A DNA stretch of 64,000 nucleotides from Nostoc sp. KVJ3 (GCF_026127265.1 NZ_WWFG01000012.1:7643-71642); one strand, 5' to 3'. Shown: positions 41,901 through 50,720, counted from the stretch's first letter. Notes: generated by a model not told the origin, from the letters alone. Numbers and translations: made by a program.

Positions 41901-44597
41901 TTCACCTTCAAACAAAACTTTGAGGGGAATAATGCGTGTAGTGCCTGTTTCTTCAATTTGATTAATCAAATTTTGAGCTTGATTTCGCCGATTTTTATAT
42001 AGTTCTAAATCATCATCGTCAAGACTTTCTGGCAAAGGTTTAGTAGCATTTTTTACCGCTTTTTGAAACTTTTCAATAAAACCAGGATTTTGCCGAGAAA
42101 ATTCCATTGCTTCCGTGCGGCATGGTTGACTATGTTGTTGAATATCTTGTAGTAGGTATAGTTGACCAATAGCCAATTGTTTAAGTTCATCATATATAGC
42201 CCCACGTACAATGTCATAATAATGTGTACGTTCAATACCATTAGATATAGAGGCTGCATTTTCACGACTATCAGAAAATACTACTAGCTTGCGTGATTTT
42301 GGGTCATCTGGTAACTGATAAAATATCTCTTTAGAGAGCAGTTGACTTAATCGAGAAAAACCAGTACGAAACCCTCTAATTGAAGATTGCCTCGTCTTTC
42401 TCTTGCTGTAATCTGTAGCGCAGCAAGGACAAATAGAGGGTTGCGCTCGCATAAATTCTTGATCTTCAGATTTTGTATCTCGCAAGTGAAAGATATAACC
42501 TTTAACCCACTGTTGACTGGGTATATCTGGGTCTCCGAGAGTAACGCGACCACTACAAGTATCTAAAGAGGCTTTGTCCCACAGAGCTTTTTCTGTACCG
42601 CTACCTTGTCTTTTTGGTTGATTCCAGCCCTTTTCTTTTGGGACATCTTCATGAATATTTCTTAAAGGCCAAAAGATGGCATATTCGCGGTAAGTTCGGC
42701 GCTCCAACAAACTCCCAGCTTGACGGTCAGGAATTCCTTCAATATCTGGCTCTGTAGGTAGAAGCTCCCACTCCAAGCCTTCATTATTGTCTAAAACTAG
42801 GCGATTTCCACCATAAAATACAGTACCGCATTGTTCGCAGTAAAGCAATTCCAACACTCGATAATTTTGATGAACTATTGGGGGATTTTCGGCAAATAGT
42901 TTGCCAACTGGTCGATTTTCACTGCTTTCATCCCCATGACAATCGTAGTTAGGCTTTGTGCAAGCCCAAAGACCATTAATATTTCTAAAAAACCAGTGTA
43001 ATCTGAAAGAAGGTAGAGACTTATTATCACATAAACTCCGAGCTATGAGTAGTCCTCTTGCTGCCAATTTGCGGTTTTCATCTGTTAAATTATCACCAAA
43101 AAGTATCTGAGAAAATTTATTTAAAGATACTGCACGACGAATTTTTTCAGCATCTGTACAAGCATTGATCATTTTAGCAGCAACAGCAGCACTTTCTGAT
43201 TCCAATATTTGACGGCAGGTTTCATTTTCATATAGATTTTTTACCTCTGGTGTTCTTGCTAAAGCGATAAACGGTTCACTAGGTAAAAAATCTTGACTTT
43301 CAACTGCCACGACTTGCTGAAGATGGCCAGGGATAATCTGCTCAGAATGCCATTCTTTACCAAAGAATTGAGACAGGAATTCTCGGCTTTGTGGATCATT
43401 TGGTTCCAGAGATGCGCTAGAAGCAAGAATTCTTAGTTGAGGATGACCAGGATAAAGTCCCAATCTTTCAAGCAATAATCGAATTAAGTATGCAACTTCT
43501 GTACCAGCAGTACCACGATAAAGGTGCAATTCATCAACAATTAAGTGAAAAATACTACCATCTTTCTTTAACCATTCCCGTGTTTTCTCAAAAATATTTT
43601 TATCGATATCCCGCATCAGCATAATACTGAGCATAGAATAATTAGTAATTAAAATATCTGGTGGGGCATCTTGCATATCCCAACGACAGCGCATTTCTGC
43701 CCCATCTAAACGAGGAAAGAAGAATCTTACATCTTCTTCATCAGGTTTAATAGTATGCTGAATAGCTGCATCAGCAGATTCCTGCATATTCCTCATTTGT
43801 TTGACAAGTTCTTCTATTTTCTTCCCGTTAGGTTTCCCATTCTGTTTATACTCTTGTCCTGGCACTGGTGTCACACCGTTATATCTACCAAAATAGATTC
43901 GATTACCATTCCTACGACTTTTAAACCAATCTCGTGCCTGTTCAGAATCTAAAGCACGGCGCAGTCTGGTAAGCTGGTCTTCAACTAGTGCATTCATCGG
44001 ATATAAAATTAGCGCCCTCACAGCAGCATCCCTGGTTTCATGGTTTCTTTGAGGTACGCGATAAGAACGCTTAAAACTGCGTCTTTTCTCTACCATCGGG
44101 TTACATTTATTTTGCCAGTCCTCATTTTTCCACCAATCATTGAGGTAATTTGGCTCAGTTACCGGTGCTTTCCAGGTTTGTGATTCTTGGGCTAGGTAAG
44201 CAAAAAGTGGCAACAAAAAAGATTCCGTTTTACCTGAACCTGTACCAGCGGTTACTACTACATTTTCACCTAATAATGCCTGACGGAGCATTGCAACTTG
44301 GTGGCTATATAATGGATAATCACCAACAAGTCCACAAGCGGCTAAACTTTTGAAGTCTGCAAGAGAAGCTTCATTAAAACCAGGAACATCTGAAACCTCT
44401 AGATTATTGATTGTCTTGCCAGATAATTGATAACTGGGCAGTGGCTCAATCCAAGGTTCTTGGTAAAATACTCCAGGGTTAAGCAGATGCCTTTCCCGTT
44501 CCTTCTCAATTTCCGGAAACTGGGTACTGAAAGCAGTCTTAATATAGAGAATTAAGTTATCGCGGATTTTATCAAAAGCACCAATTGGATCAATCAT
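38904..44597 (-). CDS. Giant DEAD/DEAH helicase with DUF1998, DruE-like
   Basis: 1897 residues. RecA1 carries AGTGSGKTESF (about 111-121) and VDELHLYRG (DExH about 352). RecA2 carries VTTTMEVGIDIGS and QRAGRAGRRGQ (about 1230). Scattered Cys pairs (YCEQC, CPCC, CESC...CTNC, CQRC...CPKC) look like zinc ribbons. The C-terminal DUF1998 region contains CDSSCYNCLQNYRN (about 1755-1770). Length, helicase order and DUF1998 fit DruE, the helicase of Druantia anti-phage systems; DISARM- or Dpd-type helicases are less likely on size. It overlaps the upstream gene by 8 bp (ATGATTGA). No methyltransferase is nearby. Confidence 0.6.
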   Translation of the reverse strand: MIDPIGAFDKIRDNLILYIKTAFSTQFPEIEKERERHLLNPGVFYQEPWIEPLPSYQLSGKTINNLEVSDVPGFNEASLADFKSLAACGLVGDYPLYSHQVAMLRQALLGENVVVTAGTGSGKTESFLLPLFAYLAQESQTWKAPVTEPNYLNDWWKNEDWQNKCNPMVEKRRSFKRSYRVPQRNHETRDAAVRALILYPMNALVEDQLTRLRRALDSEQARDWFKSRRNGNRIYFGRYNGVTPVPGQEYKQNGKPNGKKIEELVKQMRNMQESADAAIQHTIKPDEEDVRFFFPRLDGAEMRCRWDMQDAPPDILITNYSMLSIMLMRDIDKNIFEKTREWLKKDGSIFHLIVDELHLYRGTAGTEVAYLIRLLLERLGLYPGHPQLRILASSASLEPNDPQSREFLSQFFGKEWHSEQIIPGHLQQVVAVESQDFLPSEPFIALARTPEVKNLYENETCRQILESESAAVAAKMINACTDAEKIRRAVSLNKFSQILFGDNLTDENRKLAARGLLIARSLCDNKSLPSFRLHWFFRNINGLWACTKPNYDCHGDESSENRPVGKLFAENPPIVHQNYRVLELLYCEQCGTVFYGGNRLVLDNNEGLEWELLPTEPDIEGIPDRQAGSLLERRTYREYAIFWPLRNIHEDVPKEKGWNQPKRQGSGTEKALWDKASLDTCSGRVTLGDPDIPSQQWVKGYIFHLRDTKSEDQEFMRAQPSICPCCATDYSKRKTRQSSIRGFRTGFSRLSQLLSKEIFYQLPDDPKSRKLVVFSDSRENAASISNGIERTHYYDIVRGAIYDELKQLAIGQLYLLQDIQQHSQPCRTEAMEFSRQNPGFIEKFQKAVKNATKPLPESLDDDDLELYKNRRNQAQNLINQIEETGTTRIIPLKVLFEGENEAPGVLIKRLAELGINPAGNDRDDQKYYYDAEEHHWTRFFDFESLSLKWQSDLSNAAKDKRNFLVSKVISEVSDAFFSRLFYNLESAGLGYICLNLPQDRLEELATQCNTSAAIFREICNGCLRVIGDLYRYPKYRPDDWNSWNDAKARLKKYINKCVTHNKLLEKKLFQALWSAICEDGKHDHLKISPLHLWVRVAVANDPVWQCESCGRSHLYYAGGICTNCLGELPTLPNKNCTDLYERNYYATEAVNKRQPLRLHCEELTGQTDDQAERQRHFRNIVVNIGEQERDFIPVVDIIDILSVTTTMEVGIDIGSLMAVVMANMPPMRFNYQQRAGRAGRRGQAFAIVLTLCRGNSHDEFYYQHPEKITGDPPPVPFLSMSQVEIVQRLLAKECLRRAFIAADVRWWDSPTPPDSHGEFGKVEDWRDNESRREKVRNWLETSDEVTEVVSALLIGVKNIDANTFEIYARQHLFNKINDCANNLELAGKGLAEILAEGGILPMYGMPSRVRDLYHHNPLKNSNFATINRDLDLAITEFAPGAEKTKDKRIYTSIGFTAPLLPDSKNGLVPADNDPLSQRKWMLRCQRCQHTETSIKKFEKLICPKCEATKEQGFRVFPWAVPLAFRTSLNPGADAKDEYEVLVTGAASVAESQPQDFDVVDGTNTTKAFSASGRVFRVNDNNGQLFKGAVGKASFGRGDKLLEFQWINERFQNKPDGVKFKEPGETEELAIVAPKITGVLRIQPTSVPDGLCLDPIAAGSAIKAAFYSAAFIIRAVASQQLDIDPEELDISGLRQVELEGTGEKVGEIVISDRLANGSGFTDWLSQHWQEIIIEKILNIQNAFADAMMSAKHRHECDSSCYNCLQNYRNKNYHGLLDWRLGLSLLRALGDKNFRCGLHGDFSDPDLENWLQTASILRDAFCASFSNCSPEDMGGLPGFTVGDITVIIVHPLWNLNNRIGLLTDAVAKVAPDNQIRYINTFNLLRRPSWCYQSLSSPQA

Positions 44598-45684
44598 CGT
44601 TTACCTCAAAATTGATATCTAAAAACTTAATTAACATGGTTTGATCTAACTTAGCCGCAGTCATTTCTGCTATTTGAGGGGGAACATCTCGAAATAAATT
44701 GAAACCTGTAACATTCAAATTGGTGACTACTTCCTTTTCTTTAGATAAAAAGGAGTTGATGGTGCGTTGTTGTAATGGTAACTTTTCTATAAAAATAGGC
44801 GCATATCCTGAGCATAAAGTTAAAGCTCTTTCTAGGAGTTGTGGCAGTTTAGCACCAACTGGAACTGCCATAATAAATCGACGTTGGTCGTAAATAAGAA
44901 CTTGAATCTTAGCAGATTTAAGAACAGCATATCGTCCCCAGTCACGTTCAACTTGGGTACATCTTTCTTCTTGCCAAAGATAATATATCTTGGTATTCCG
45001 ATAGGGGTGTTGATATTGGCTGAGGCGGATATCCGGCTTCCTCTTTCCCGAATCATCTTCGATTGATGTGGGAGAGAGGATAAAGCGTAAAATATTTTCG
45101 TCAAATGTTTTACTTTTCCAGTTAAGTTCTGGCTCATTAGACCATTGATAATTAATTAAGGAATCTTCAAGGGAGGCGGCAAAATGCAAAAGTGACCAAG
45201 AAGATGGTGTTTCTATAAAATTTATGGCTAATTGAGCAGCAATTTTATGTAATTCTGATATATCCTCAGTTTGTACTACTATCCGCTTAGGTACTAATAT
45301 TAATTCACTCCTTTGTTCGGCCACATCAATATTTATGTGTTGTCCAACAGATTGACAAGCATTCCTTAACTTATCTATAGTATTCGGTGTTCTAACTCCT
45401 GCTAAAATAGCTTGGGGAAACCCACCACTAGGTAATCTTATTAATACAGGTGGTGCGACATACACTCTTCTTCTATTATTATCAGTGAAATCAAATTCAC
45501 AGTGACCGAGTGAATTGAGGGCACGAACGGTTGATAATATTTTATTTTTCATATCATCTCCCTCATCACTAATAGCAGTTTTACTAAGACTATGAAGATA
45601 ATTAAATGCCTGTTTAAACGATAACCAAGACATTTCCTTATTGGCAGAAATTACATAGAGTAGTTCATCGCTATTCCTATACAC
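44590..45684 (-). CDS. Second gene of the Druantia-like operon (DruG position)
   Basis: A 364-residue protein without a domain I recognise. It has mixed alpha/beta character, for example RVYVAPPVLIRLPSGGFPQA, ELILVPKRIVVQTEDISELH, and VQVLIYDQRRFIMAVPVGAK-like strands near 265-285. It is translationally coupled at both ends: its start overlaps the 684-residue gene by 8 bp and its end overlaps the helicase by 8 bp. In type II Druantia the order is DruM-DruF-DruG-DruE, so this gene occupies the DruG position. That naming rests on position and size, not on similarity I can demonstrate. Confidence 0.5.
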   Translation of the reverse strand: MYRNSDELLYVISANKEMSWLSFKQAFNYLHSLSKTAISDEGDDMKNKILSTVRALNSLGHCEFDFTDNNRRRVYVAPPVLIRLPSGGFPQAILAGVRTPNTIDKLRNACQSVGQHINIDVAEQRSELILVPKRIVVQTEDISELHKIAAQLAINFIETPSSWSLLHFAASLEDSLINYQWSNEPELNWKSKTFDENILRFILSPTSIEDDSGKRKPDIRLSQYQHPYRNTKIYYLWQEERCTQVERDWGRYAVLKSAKIQVLIYDQRRFIMAVPVGAKLPQLLERALTLCSGYAPIFIEKLPLQQRTINSFLSKEKEVVTNLNVTGFNLFRDVPPQIAEMTAAKLDQTMLIKFLDINFEVNDD

Positions 45685-47731
45685 GTTTTGCCCCTTTTTG
45701 GAATTCTACCCATAAATTTTTAAGACGAATATCGCTGAGAGGAGGCAAAGTTCGCTTGTGGTTATCTAATAATATTTTTTTCCATGAATCCAGTTTTTTT
45801 CTATCCTTACAAGGTGATAGTTTTAGCTCTGATTCTTTTAAACTGGTGCCACAAAACATAGCTCTATCAAAAAGGCTTCCTTTAGCAATAGCCCAAACTG
45901 GATACCAATCAATAAGTATTGATTCTTCTGGATAAATTGCAACTTGTCCCGGTTCTTTGCCCAGAAAAACAACGCGCTGCTTGCCTTGGATTGGTAGGAG
46001 AGTATTGAAGTTAAAAGTAGGACAATCAACTCCCTTTACTAATGCTCCCCTCACTTCTGGAGAATGTTCATCTTTAGTGGTCGTAACCAAACCAAATCTG
46101 TCAATATATGACGTTTTTATACTTGAAACTAAAGAGAAATCCTCTACTAATAATAAAGATAAACGTTTAATAACATTGTCACCATTACGGGCTTCAATTT
46201 TAATATTTGTATCTACTGGAATATCTGGAGGTAGTTCATAAATACTTTGTCCAGATGTATCTTCTAGCAGTCTGCCATTACAATATAATTTTGCTGTTCC
46301 ATCACTGCATTGTAAAACTAATTTTGGTGGTGCAAACCTAAAGAACCAATTTCCGTTTCCAAGGCGTAAACCACCTTCTAAACTCAGTCTGATGCTAGTG
46401 GAAAATGATAATATAGGATATTCGCTTTTTACTATTTCATCACTATGGGCAGCAGTCACTTTAAATAAGTACCATCCATTTGGTAATCCTTTAACAATAT
46501 GCAACCTCTCAAAACCTTCACAACTGGATGTTCCCCATCTTTCTAGCAAAGTACGGCACTCTTGATGAACTGCTAAAAAAAATGGCGAACCTTTAGGAAG
46601 TCTCCCTACTTCTACAATTCCTGGTAAACTCAGACTTCTGCCTTCAACAAATATTCGTATATGGGAATTTGGAAACTTAAAACGCCATTTATTATCAGGA
46701 GATTCCATCTGGAAAGCGTAACGCCAATCTAGCATGGAAGCATCAATATTTCTACCGTTTAATATGGGTGAAGACCAACCATTACCATGTTCGTCACAGG
46801 AATAAAAATCGTTATTAAAATTTAAAATCAGACCATCTTCAGGAAAATCATGCTTTGTCGTACAACGTAAGGTGAAGCTGGCACGTTTAGCAGTCAAGTC
46901 GAGTTTGCAACACAGTCTTAAGACCCCGTAAATCTGCGTTCTCCCCTCAGATTGTAATTCTGTGGTTCCATCCCAGTTACATAACTCATCTACAATTCTT
47001 TCAATCAGTGCCTGACGTAATTCATTACCTTCGCTAGTTTCTTCTAGCAATTGCAGCGTTCGTGTTCGCAGATAGCTACGCCCGTATCTTACTAACAAAG
47101 ATGTTATGTGTCTTTCGGAAGGAAGGGAAATTGTTTCTAAGCCTGCCTCTGCAAAAATAATGGGTAGTGCCTTAAGTTCCTTTTCAGTCAAAAGTGTTTG
47201 GGCGATGGGTATACCAACGTGAACTAATCTGCCAGTAATGTTGGCGTTAAAAATGCCCAATTTATCCGATTTATCGACATTTGCCCATTTCTCTAAATCT
47301 CTCCAAAGTTTTTGCATCTCGTCAAAATCTGGATATTTTCCAGAGGTCGGTTTTTCTCCCAGTAATTCCCGCAAGCGGGGATAGTAGGCTTTGGAAGAAA
47401 AATCACCTTCAGTACCTGCTGCCAAAACAAATAAAGCTAAATAGCCTATGTATGGAGGATAACCTTGACGTTGGTATCGCCATACCGGGTTTTGCATACT
47501 CCTCAAGGCTTGTTGACAGATACTACTTAGACCAATTACATTTTTTACTGTTTGGATAAAGTCTTGGCAAGTAACCCCTTTAGAGATGCCTAATGAATTA
47601 ATTAAATCCTCTGTGACGTAAAGATAAACATTACGCCCAGACATTTCTGGATTGAAAAAATGCTGGGCAATTATTTCGTTCCACTCTGAGTAACTTCTAG
47701 TATTTTTTGCAGTATAGCTTAGGGTTTTCAT
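45677..47731 (-). CDS. First gene of the Druantia-like operon (DruF position)
   Basis: A 684-residue protein of unknown fold, probably cytoplasmic. The N-terminal ~250 residues are helical (YLALFVLAAGTEGDFSSKAY and similar), and the middle and C-terminal parts are rich in beta strands with sandwich-like spacing (about 270-560). It ends with a basic helical tail. ATG at 47731; the downstream gene overlaps by 8 bp. It occupies the position of DruF in type II Druantia; no methyltransferase (DruM) precedes it. The promoter must lie in the 325-bp gap shared with the divergent vapBC genes. Confidence 0.5.
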   Translation of the reverse strand: MKTLSYTAKNTRSYSEWNEIIAQHFFNPEMSGRNVYLYVTEDLINSLGISKGVTCQDFIQTVKNVIGLSSICQQALRSMQNPVWRYQRQGYPPYIGYLALFVLAAGTEGDFSSKAYYPRLRELLGEKPTSGKYPDFDEMQKLWRDLEKWANVDKSDKLGIFNANITGRLVHVGIPIAQTLLTEKELKALPIIFAEAGLETISLPSERHITSLLVRYGRSYLRTRTLQLLEETSEGNELRQALIERIVDELCNWDGTTELQSEGRTQIYGVLRLCCKLDLTAKRASFTLRCTTKHDFPEDGLILNFNNDFYSCDEHGNGWSSPILNGRNIDASMLDWRYAFQMESPDNKWRFKFPNSHIRIFVEGRSLSLPGIVEVGRLPKGSPFFLAVHQECRTLLERWGTSSCEGFERLHIVKGLPNGWYLFKVTAAHSDEIVKSEYPILSFSTSIRLSLEGGLRLGNGNWFFRFAPPKLVLQCSDGTAKLYCNGRLLEDTSGQSIYELPPDIPVDTNIKIEARNGDNVIKRLSLLLVEDFSLVSSIKTSYIDRFGLVTTTKDEHSPEVRGALVKGVDCPTFNFNTLLPIQGKQRVVFLGKEPGQVAIYPEESILIDWYPVWAIAKGSLFDRAMFCGTSLKESELKLSPCKDRKKLDSWKKILLDNHKRTLPPLSDIRLKNLWVEFQKGAKRV

Positions 47732-48056
47732 GTATTAATTATAATACTTAAATTTATTTATACCAAAAATGTTTTCACAAAACGCGATCGCGCTCTCAAT
47801 CAGCGGACAATAATTGAACTAGCTCCGATGGAACACGAGCAAAGCGCATAAAGCGTTACAGTAGCAATGGATAGGCCGGCAATGGAAGTGTGGCCAGTAT
47901 CTAGTTAATATGAATATCTGGATACCCAGACATTCATACAGCCAAATTAGGTGTGTACCCAGGTAGCAACGTTATGCTTCTATCTCTTGTAAGGGAAGTA
48001 GCAGCATAATTAAGGTACTTGCCAAAATTGTTAAGTATGAGTTCTGGAATGCCGAT
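47732..48056. promoter_or_regulatory. Divergent control region with parS-like site
   Basis: Between the Druantia-like operon and vapBC. It holds CTGGATACCCAG (47918-47929) followed by CATTCATACA and GTGTGTACCCAGG (near 47952). The whole ~45-bp unit is homologous, in the same orientation, to 48878-48930 upstream of parA. A GCGATCGC octamer occurs near 47784. Confidence 0.55.
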
Positions 48057-48347
48057 ATGGAAACAATGAAGTTGCGATCGCATATTGGGACAGATGGTAT
48101 ATTGCAAATCCAGACACCCACTGATTTAAAAGATATAAATGTTGAGGTAGTGGTGGTTATACAGCCGTTAGCTGATGCAGAAGTTGCAACATCTTCAGAA
48201 GCCCAAGCACAATATAACGCTTGGGGAAAGCCCACAACGAAAAAATCGATAAGTAATGCAATTGCCAGAATGGAACAACTGCGGCGAGAAGTAGCGTTAG
48301 ATAAAACGTCAATCCGCTCCATGATTGAAGAGGGGCGAAGATTTTAA
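48057..48347 (+). CDS. vapB: VapB-like antitoxin
   Basis: A 96-residue protein. The N-terminal strands (HIGTDGILQIQTP, INVEVVVVIQPL) form the AbrB/SpoVT-like DNA-binding half seen in cyanobacterial VapB proteins. The C-terminal helix-rich half (QLRREVALDKTSIRSMIEEG) should wrap the toxin. Two ATGs (48057 and 48066) are possible. The stop overlaps the toxin start (TAATG), so production is coupled. It probably represses its own promoter. Confidence 0.7.
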   Translation: METMKLRSHIGTDGILQIQTPTDLKDINVEVVVVIQPLADAEVATSSEAQAQYNAWGKPTTKKSISNAIARMEQLRREVALDKTSIRSMIEEGRRF

Positions 48348-48793
48348 TGCAGTTTGTTTTGGATTGTTCTGTAGCAATTAGCTGGTGTTTGGTGGATGAA
48401 AATAACCCTACTGCAAATGCGATACTAGCAATGATGCCGGATGCTGAAGCATTTGTACCGGGGATTTGGTCACTGGAGATTGCTAATGTTTTACTGGTAG
48501 CTGAACGGCGTAATCGTATGACTCAGAAACAATCTGAGGAAGCTATTGCTTTGTTACAGTCGCTATTGATTCAGGTTGATACGGCTACTGATGCAAATGC
48601 TTTGGGTGCAACCTTGACGCTGGGGAGACAGGAAGGTTTAGCCGCTTATGACGCAGCTTATTTAGAATTAGCGTTGCGGTTGGGATTGCCTTTAGCAACG
48701 ATTGATCAAAGGTTAGCGGAGGCGGCTACGAGGTGTGGCGTGGATTTGGTCGTTGCCGATGAAGAAACGCCTTCCATTGGGGAGACACCGTAA
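48347..48793 (+). CDS. vapC: VapC-like PIN-domain ribonuclease toxin
   Basis: A 148-residue PIN protein with the four acidic positions visible: D6 in FVLDCSVAISW, E in WSLEIANVLL (about 44), D in GLAAYDAAYLELA (about 100) and D in LATIDQRLAEAA (about 118). VapC toxins cleave tRNA or rRNA and are neutralised by the adjacent VapB. The pair lies between two homologous parS-like units, close to the ParA locus, and would act as an addiction module. Confidence 0.8.
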   Translation: MQFVLDCSVAISWCLVDENNPTANAILAMMPDAEAFVPGIWSLEIANVLLVAERRNRMTQKQSEEAIALLQSLLIQVDTATDANALGATLTLGRQEGLAAYDAAYLELALRLGLPLATIDQRLAEAATRCGVDLVVADEETPSIGETP

Positions 48794-48877
48794 GTCAGGT
48801 TGTCATTTCCGAAAAATAAGCTGAACAATGCATCAACACTCTACTTGAGTCGCAGATTCTCATTTTAGGCTGCATAA

Positions 48878-48930
48878 ATACCTGGATACCCAAATATTCA
48901 TACATCCACATTTTATGTGTGTAAGTGCGA
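48878..48930. promoter_or_regulatory. parS-like/operator unit upstream of parA
   Basis: CTGGATACCCAA (48882-48893) followed by ATTCATACATCCAC and TGTGTGTAAG. It matches the unit at 47915-47960 and shares its 12-mer with four sites inside parB. Position directly upstream of parA fits a centromere or autoregulatory operator. Confidence 0.6.
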
Positions 48931-48962
48931 TATGATTTTTCCATCTTTTATAAGGGGAGATT

Positions 48963-49565
48963 ATGCCAATCATCTCTCTTAGCTCATTTAAGGGCGGAGT
49001 GTCGAAAACAACTTCAGCTATCTGCCTCGCCTCACTGTTTTGTGATGATGGGGCAACTTTAGTTATTGATGCCGATCCGAACCGTTCAGCAACCACTTGG
49101 GCAAGACCTGGGGGACTACCATTTCAGGTCTGCGGAGAAAAGGAAGCAGCAAAGTTGATGCGTAAGCAGAAGTTTGAATTTATAATTTTTGACACTCCTG
49201 CCCGCCCTAATGATGTGGAAGTGGAGGATTTAGCAAGGGGCTGTGATCTACTTATCGTTCCAACTCCACCAGACCTGTTGAGCATGGATGCGATGGCACT
49301 CATGGCAAAATCCTTGCCCCAAGATACAAACTGGAAAGTCCTACTTACAATGATTCCGCCGCCGCCTCAAAGAGATGGACAGGAAGCAATGGAAGCACTC
49401 TTAACACAAGGTTATCCTGTTTTGAGTCGTGGGATTCGATTTTACAAAGCTTATAAGGATGCGGTGACTAGTGGAGTTCCTGTTTATAAGGTTCGAGGGG
49501 GCAAAGTAGCATGGCGGGATTGGACGGAAATAAAAAACGAAGTGATTCAAGCAATAAAAGGGTGA
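48963..49565 (+). CDS. parA: ParA-family partition ATPase (small, type Ib)
   Basis: A 200-residue protein with deviant Walker A FKGGVSKTTSA (9-19), Walker A' VIDADPNRSAT (about 36-46) and Walker B FIIFDTPA (about 74-81). It lacks the N-terminal HTH of type Ia ParA proteins, so repression of the operon must come from the small ParB. These ATPases segregate plasmids by forming gradients on the nucleoid. An AAGGGGA ribosome-binding site precedes the ATG, and the stop overlaps the parB GTG start. Confidence 0.85.
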   Translation: MPIISLSSFKGGVSKTTSAICLASLFCDDGATLVIDADPNRSATTWARPGGLPFQVCGEKEAAKLMRKQKFEFIIFDTPARPNDVEVEDLARGCDLLIVPTPPDLLSMDAMALMAKSLPQDTNWKVLLTMIPPPPQRDGQEAMEALLTQGYPVLSRGIRFYKAYKDAVTSGVPVYKVRGGKVAWRDWTEIKNEVIQAIKG

Positions 49566-50204
49566 GCCGATTTAGTGAGGTCTTAGGGGCAGCCCAAGAA
49601 AATACCCAACTACCTGGATACCCAGAAAATCAGCTATCTGAACAGCTAGATACTCAACCAACCGAAGAATCATTAAGCCAGCCACTTAATGAGGTGAAAA
49701 ATCAACCACCTGAAAATTTGACAACCCAACTACCTGGATACCCAGAAAATCAGCTATCTGAACAGCTAGATACTCAAGCAACCGAAGAATCATTAAGCCA
49801 GTTACCTGAACAGGTGAAAGTCAAACATCTGATAACGCAACTGCCCAAACACCTGGATACCCAGAAAATCAGCTATCTGAACAACTAAAAACCCAGTTAC
49901 CTGAGAATTCAACCACCCAACAACCTCAACAGCCAGTAACCCGGTCATCTAAACACTTAAAGGATAAAGATAAATTAGCCAAGCGTGAGAATCCCGACTA
50001 TACCCAAACCACTTTTCGCATTCCGAAAAAATTGAGCAGGCAGATCAATCGAGTGCTGATGGACTTGGCAGACGAGGGGAATATGTGGATAGGAGCGACT
50101 TGTTAGAAGAATTAGCCAGTGCATTTATCCGACTAGCTGATGAAGTTGGTGTAGTAGAGGCGTTAGAAAAAGTCAAAAATCTGGGTACCCAGATGGATGA
50201 GTAG
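49562..50204 (+). pseudogene. parB: ParB-like RHH partition protein, split by two frameshifts
   Basis: GTG at 49562 overlaps the parA stop (GTGA). The first frame runs to 49888 through Gln/Pro/Glu-rich repeats. A -1/+2 shift near 49840 leads to SRSSKHLKDK-like and TFRIPKKLSRQINRVLMDLA (RHH), and another near 50090 to SDLLEELASAFIRLADEVG, ending TAG at 50204. Restoring frame gives a ~210-residue protein with a repeat-rich N-terminus and a C-terminal ribbon-helix-helix, as in small ParB/ParG partners of type Ib ParA. The breaks may be sequencing errors, since this stretch is covered once. Confidence 0.6.
49604..49883 (+). repeat. ~120-bp tandem repeats with embedded CTGGATACCCAG sites
   Basis: Two nearly identical ~80-bp segments start at 49604 and 49724, and a shorter third starts at 49848. 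Each contains CTGGATACCCAG (49614, 49734, 49853) followed by AAAATCAGCTATCTGAACA. They lie inside the parB reading frame and give protein repeats of the form LPGYPENQLSEQL. A perfect palindrome CTGGGTACCCAG ends the gene at 50181-50192. Confidence 0.8.
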
Positions 50205-50414
50205 CCAACTGAGGCAATCGCACCTAGTCTTACATCACTGGTTAATTAACCTTTTACTGGATGCAGAGAATTGGCTTCTATGTCATCCTAGAAAACGAGA
50301 GTTAAAGGAGTGAGTATTTTTGTTGTTAGTATTGACAGGCTTTCCCCTTTTGGTATCTACAGACTTTTCTCCAAAATTTAAATCTCTACACACTAATATT
50401 TTTGGAGATAATCA

Positions 50415-50720
50415 ATGTCAATTTATGTAGGCAACCTCTCTTACGAAGTTAAGGAAGATGATATTAAGGGTATTTTTGCAGAATATGGGACTGTAAAGCG
50501 TGTTCAACTACCTACTGACCGCGAAACAGGACAACTACGCGGTTTCGGATTTGTAGAAATGGGAACAGATGCAGAAGAAGCAGCTGCCATTGAGGGTCTT
50601 GATGGTGCTGAGTGGATGGGTCGTGACCTGAAAGTGAATAAAGCTAAACCCAGAGAAGACAGAGGTTCATCTGGTGGGAACCGGGGAGGATACAGTGGCG
50701 GTGGACGTAACCGCTACTAA
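50415..50720 (+). CDS. rbp: RRM-type RNA-binding protein (cyanobacterial Rbp)
   Basis: A 101-residue protein with one RNA-recognition motif, RNP2 IYVGNL (3-8) and RNP1 RGFGFVEM (about 42-49), and a Gly/Arg/Ser-rich tail (SSGGNRGGYSGGGRNRY). Cyanobacterial Rbp proteins of this kind are mostly chromosomal and cold-induced; they bind mRNA. The ~200-bp leader may hold cold-shock elements but I cannot assign them. A plasmid copy beside partition genes is unusual. Confidence 0.85.
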   Translation: MSIYVGNLSYEVKEDDIKGIFAEYGTVKRVQLPTDRETGQLRGFGFVEMGTDAEEAAAIEGLDGAEWMGRDLKVNKAKPREDRGSSGGNRGGYSGGGRNRY

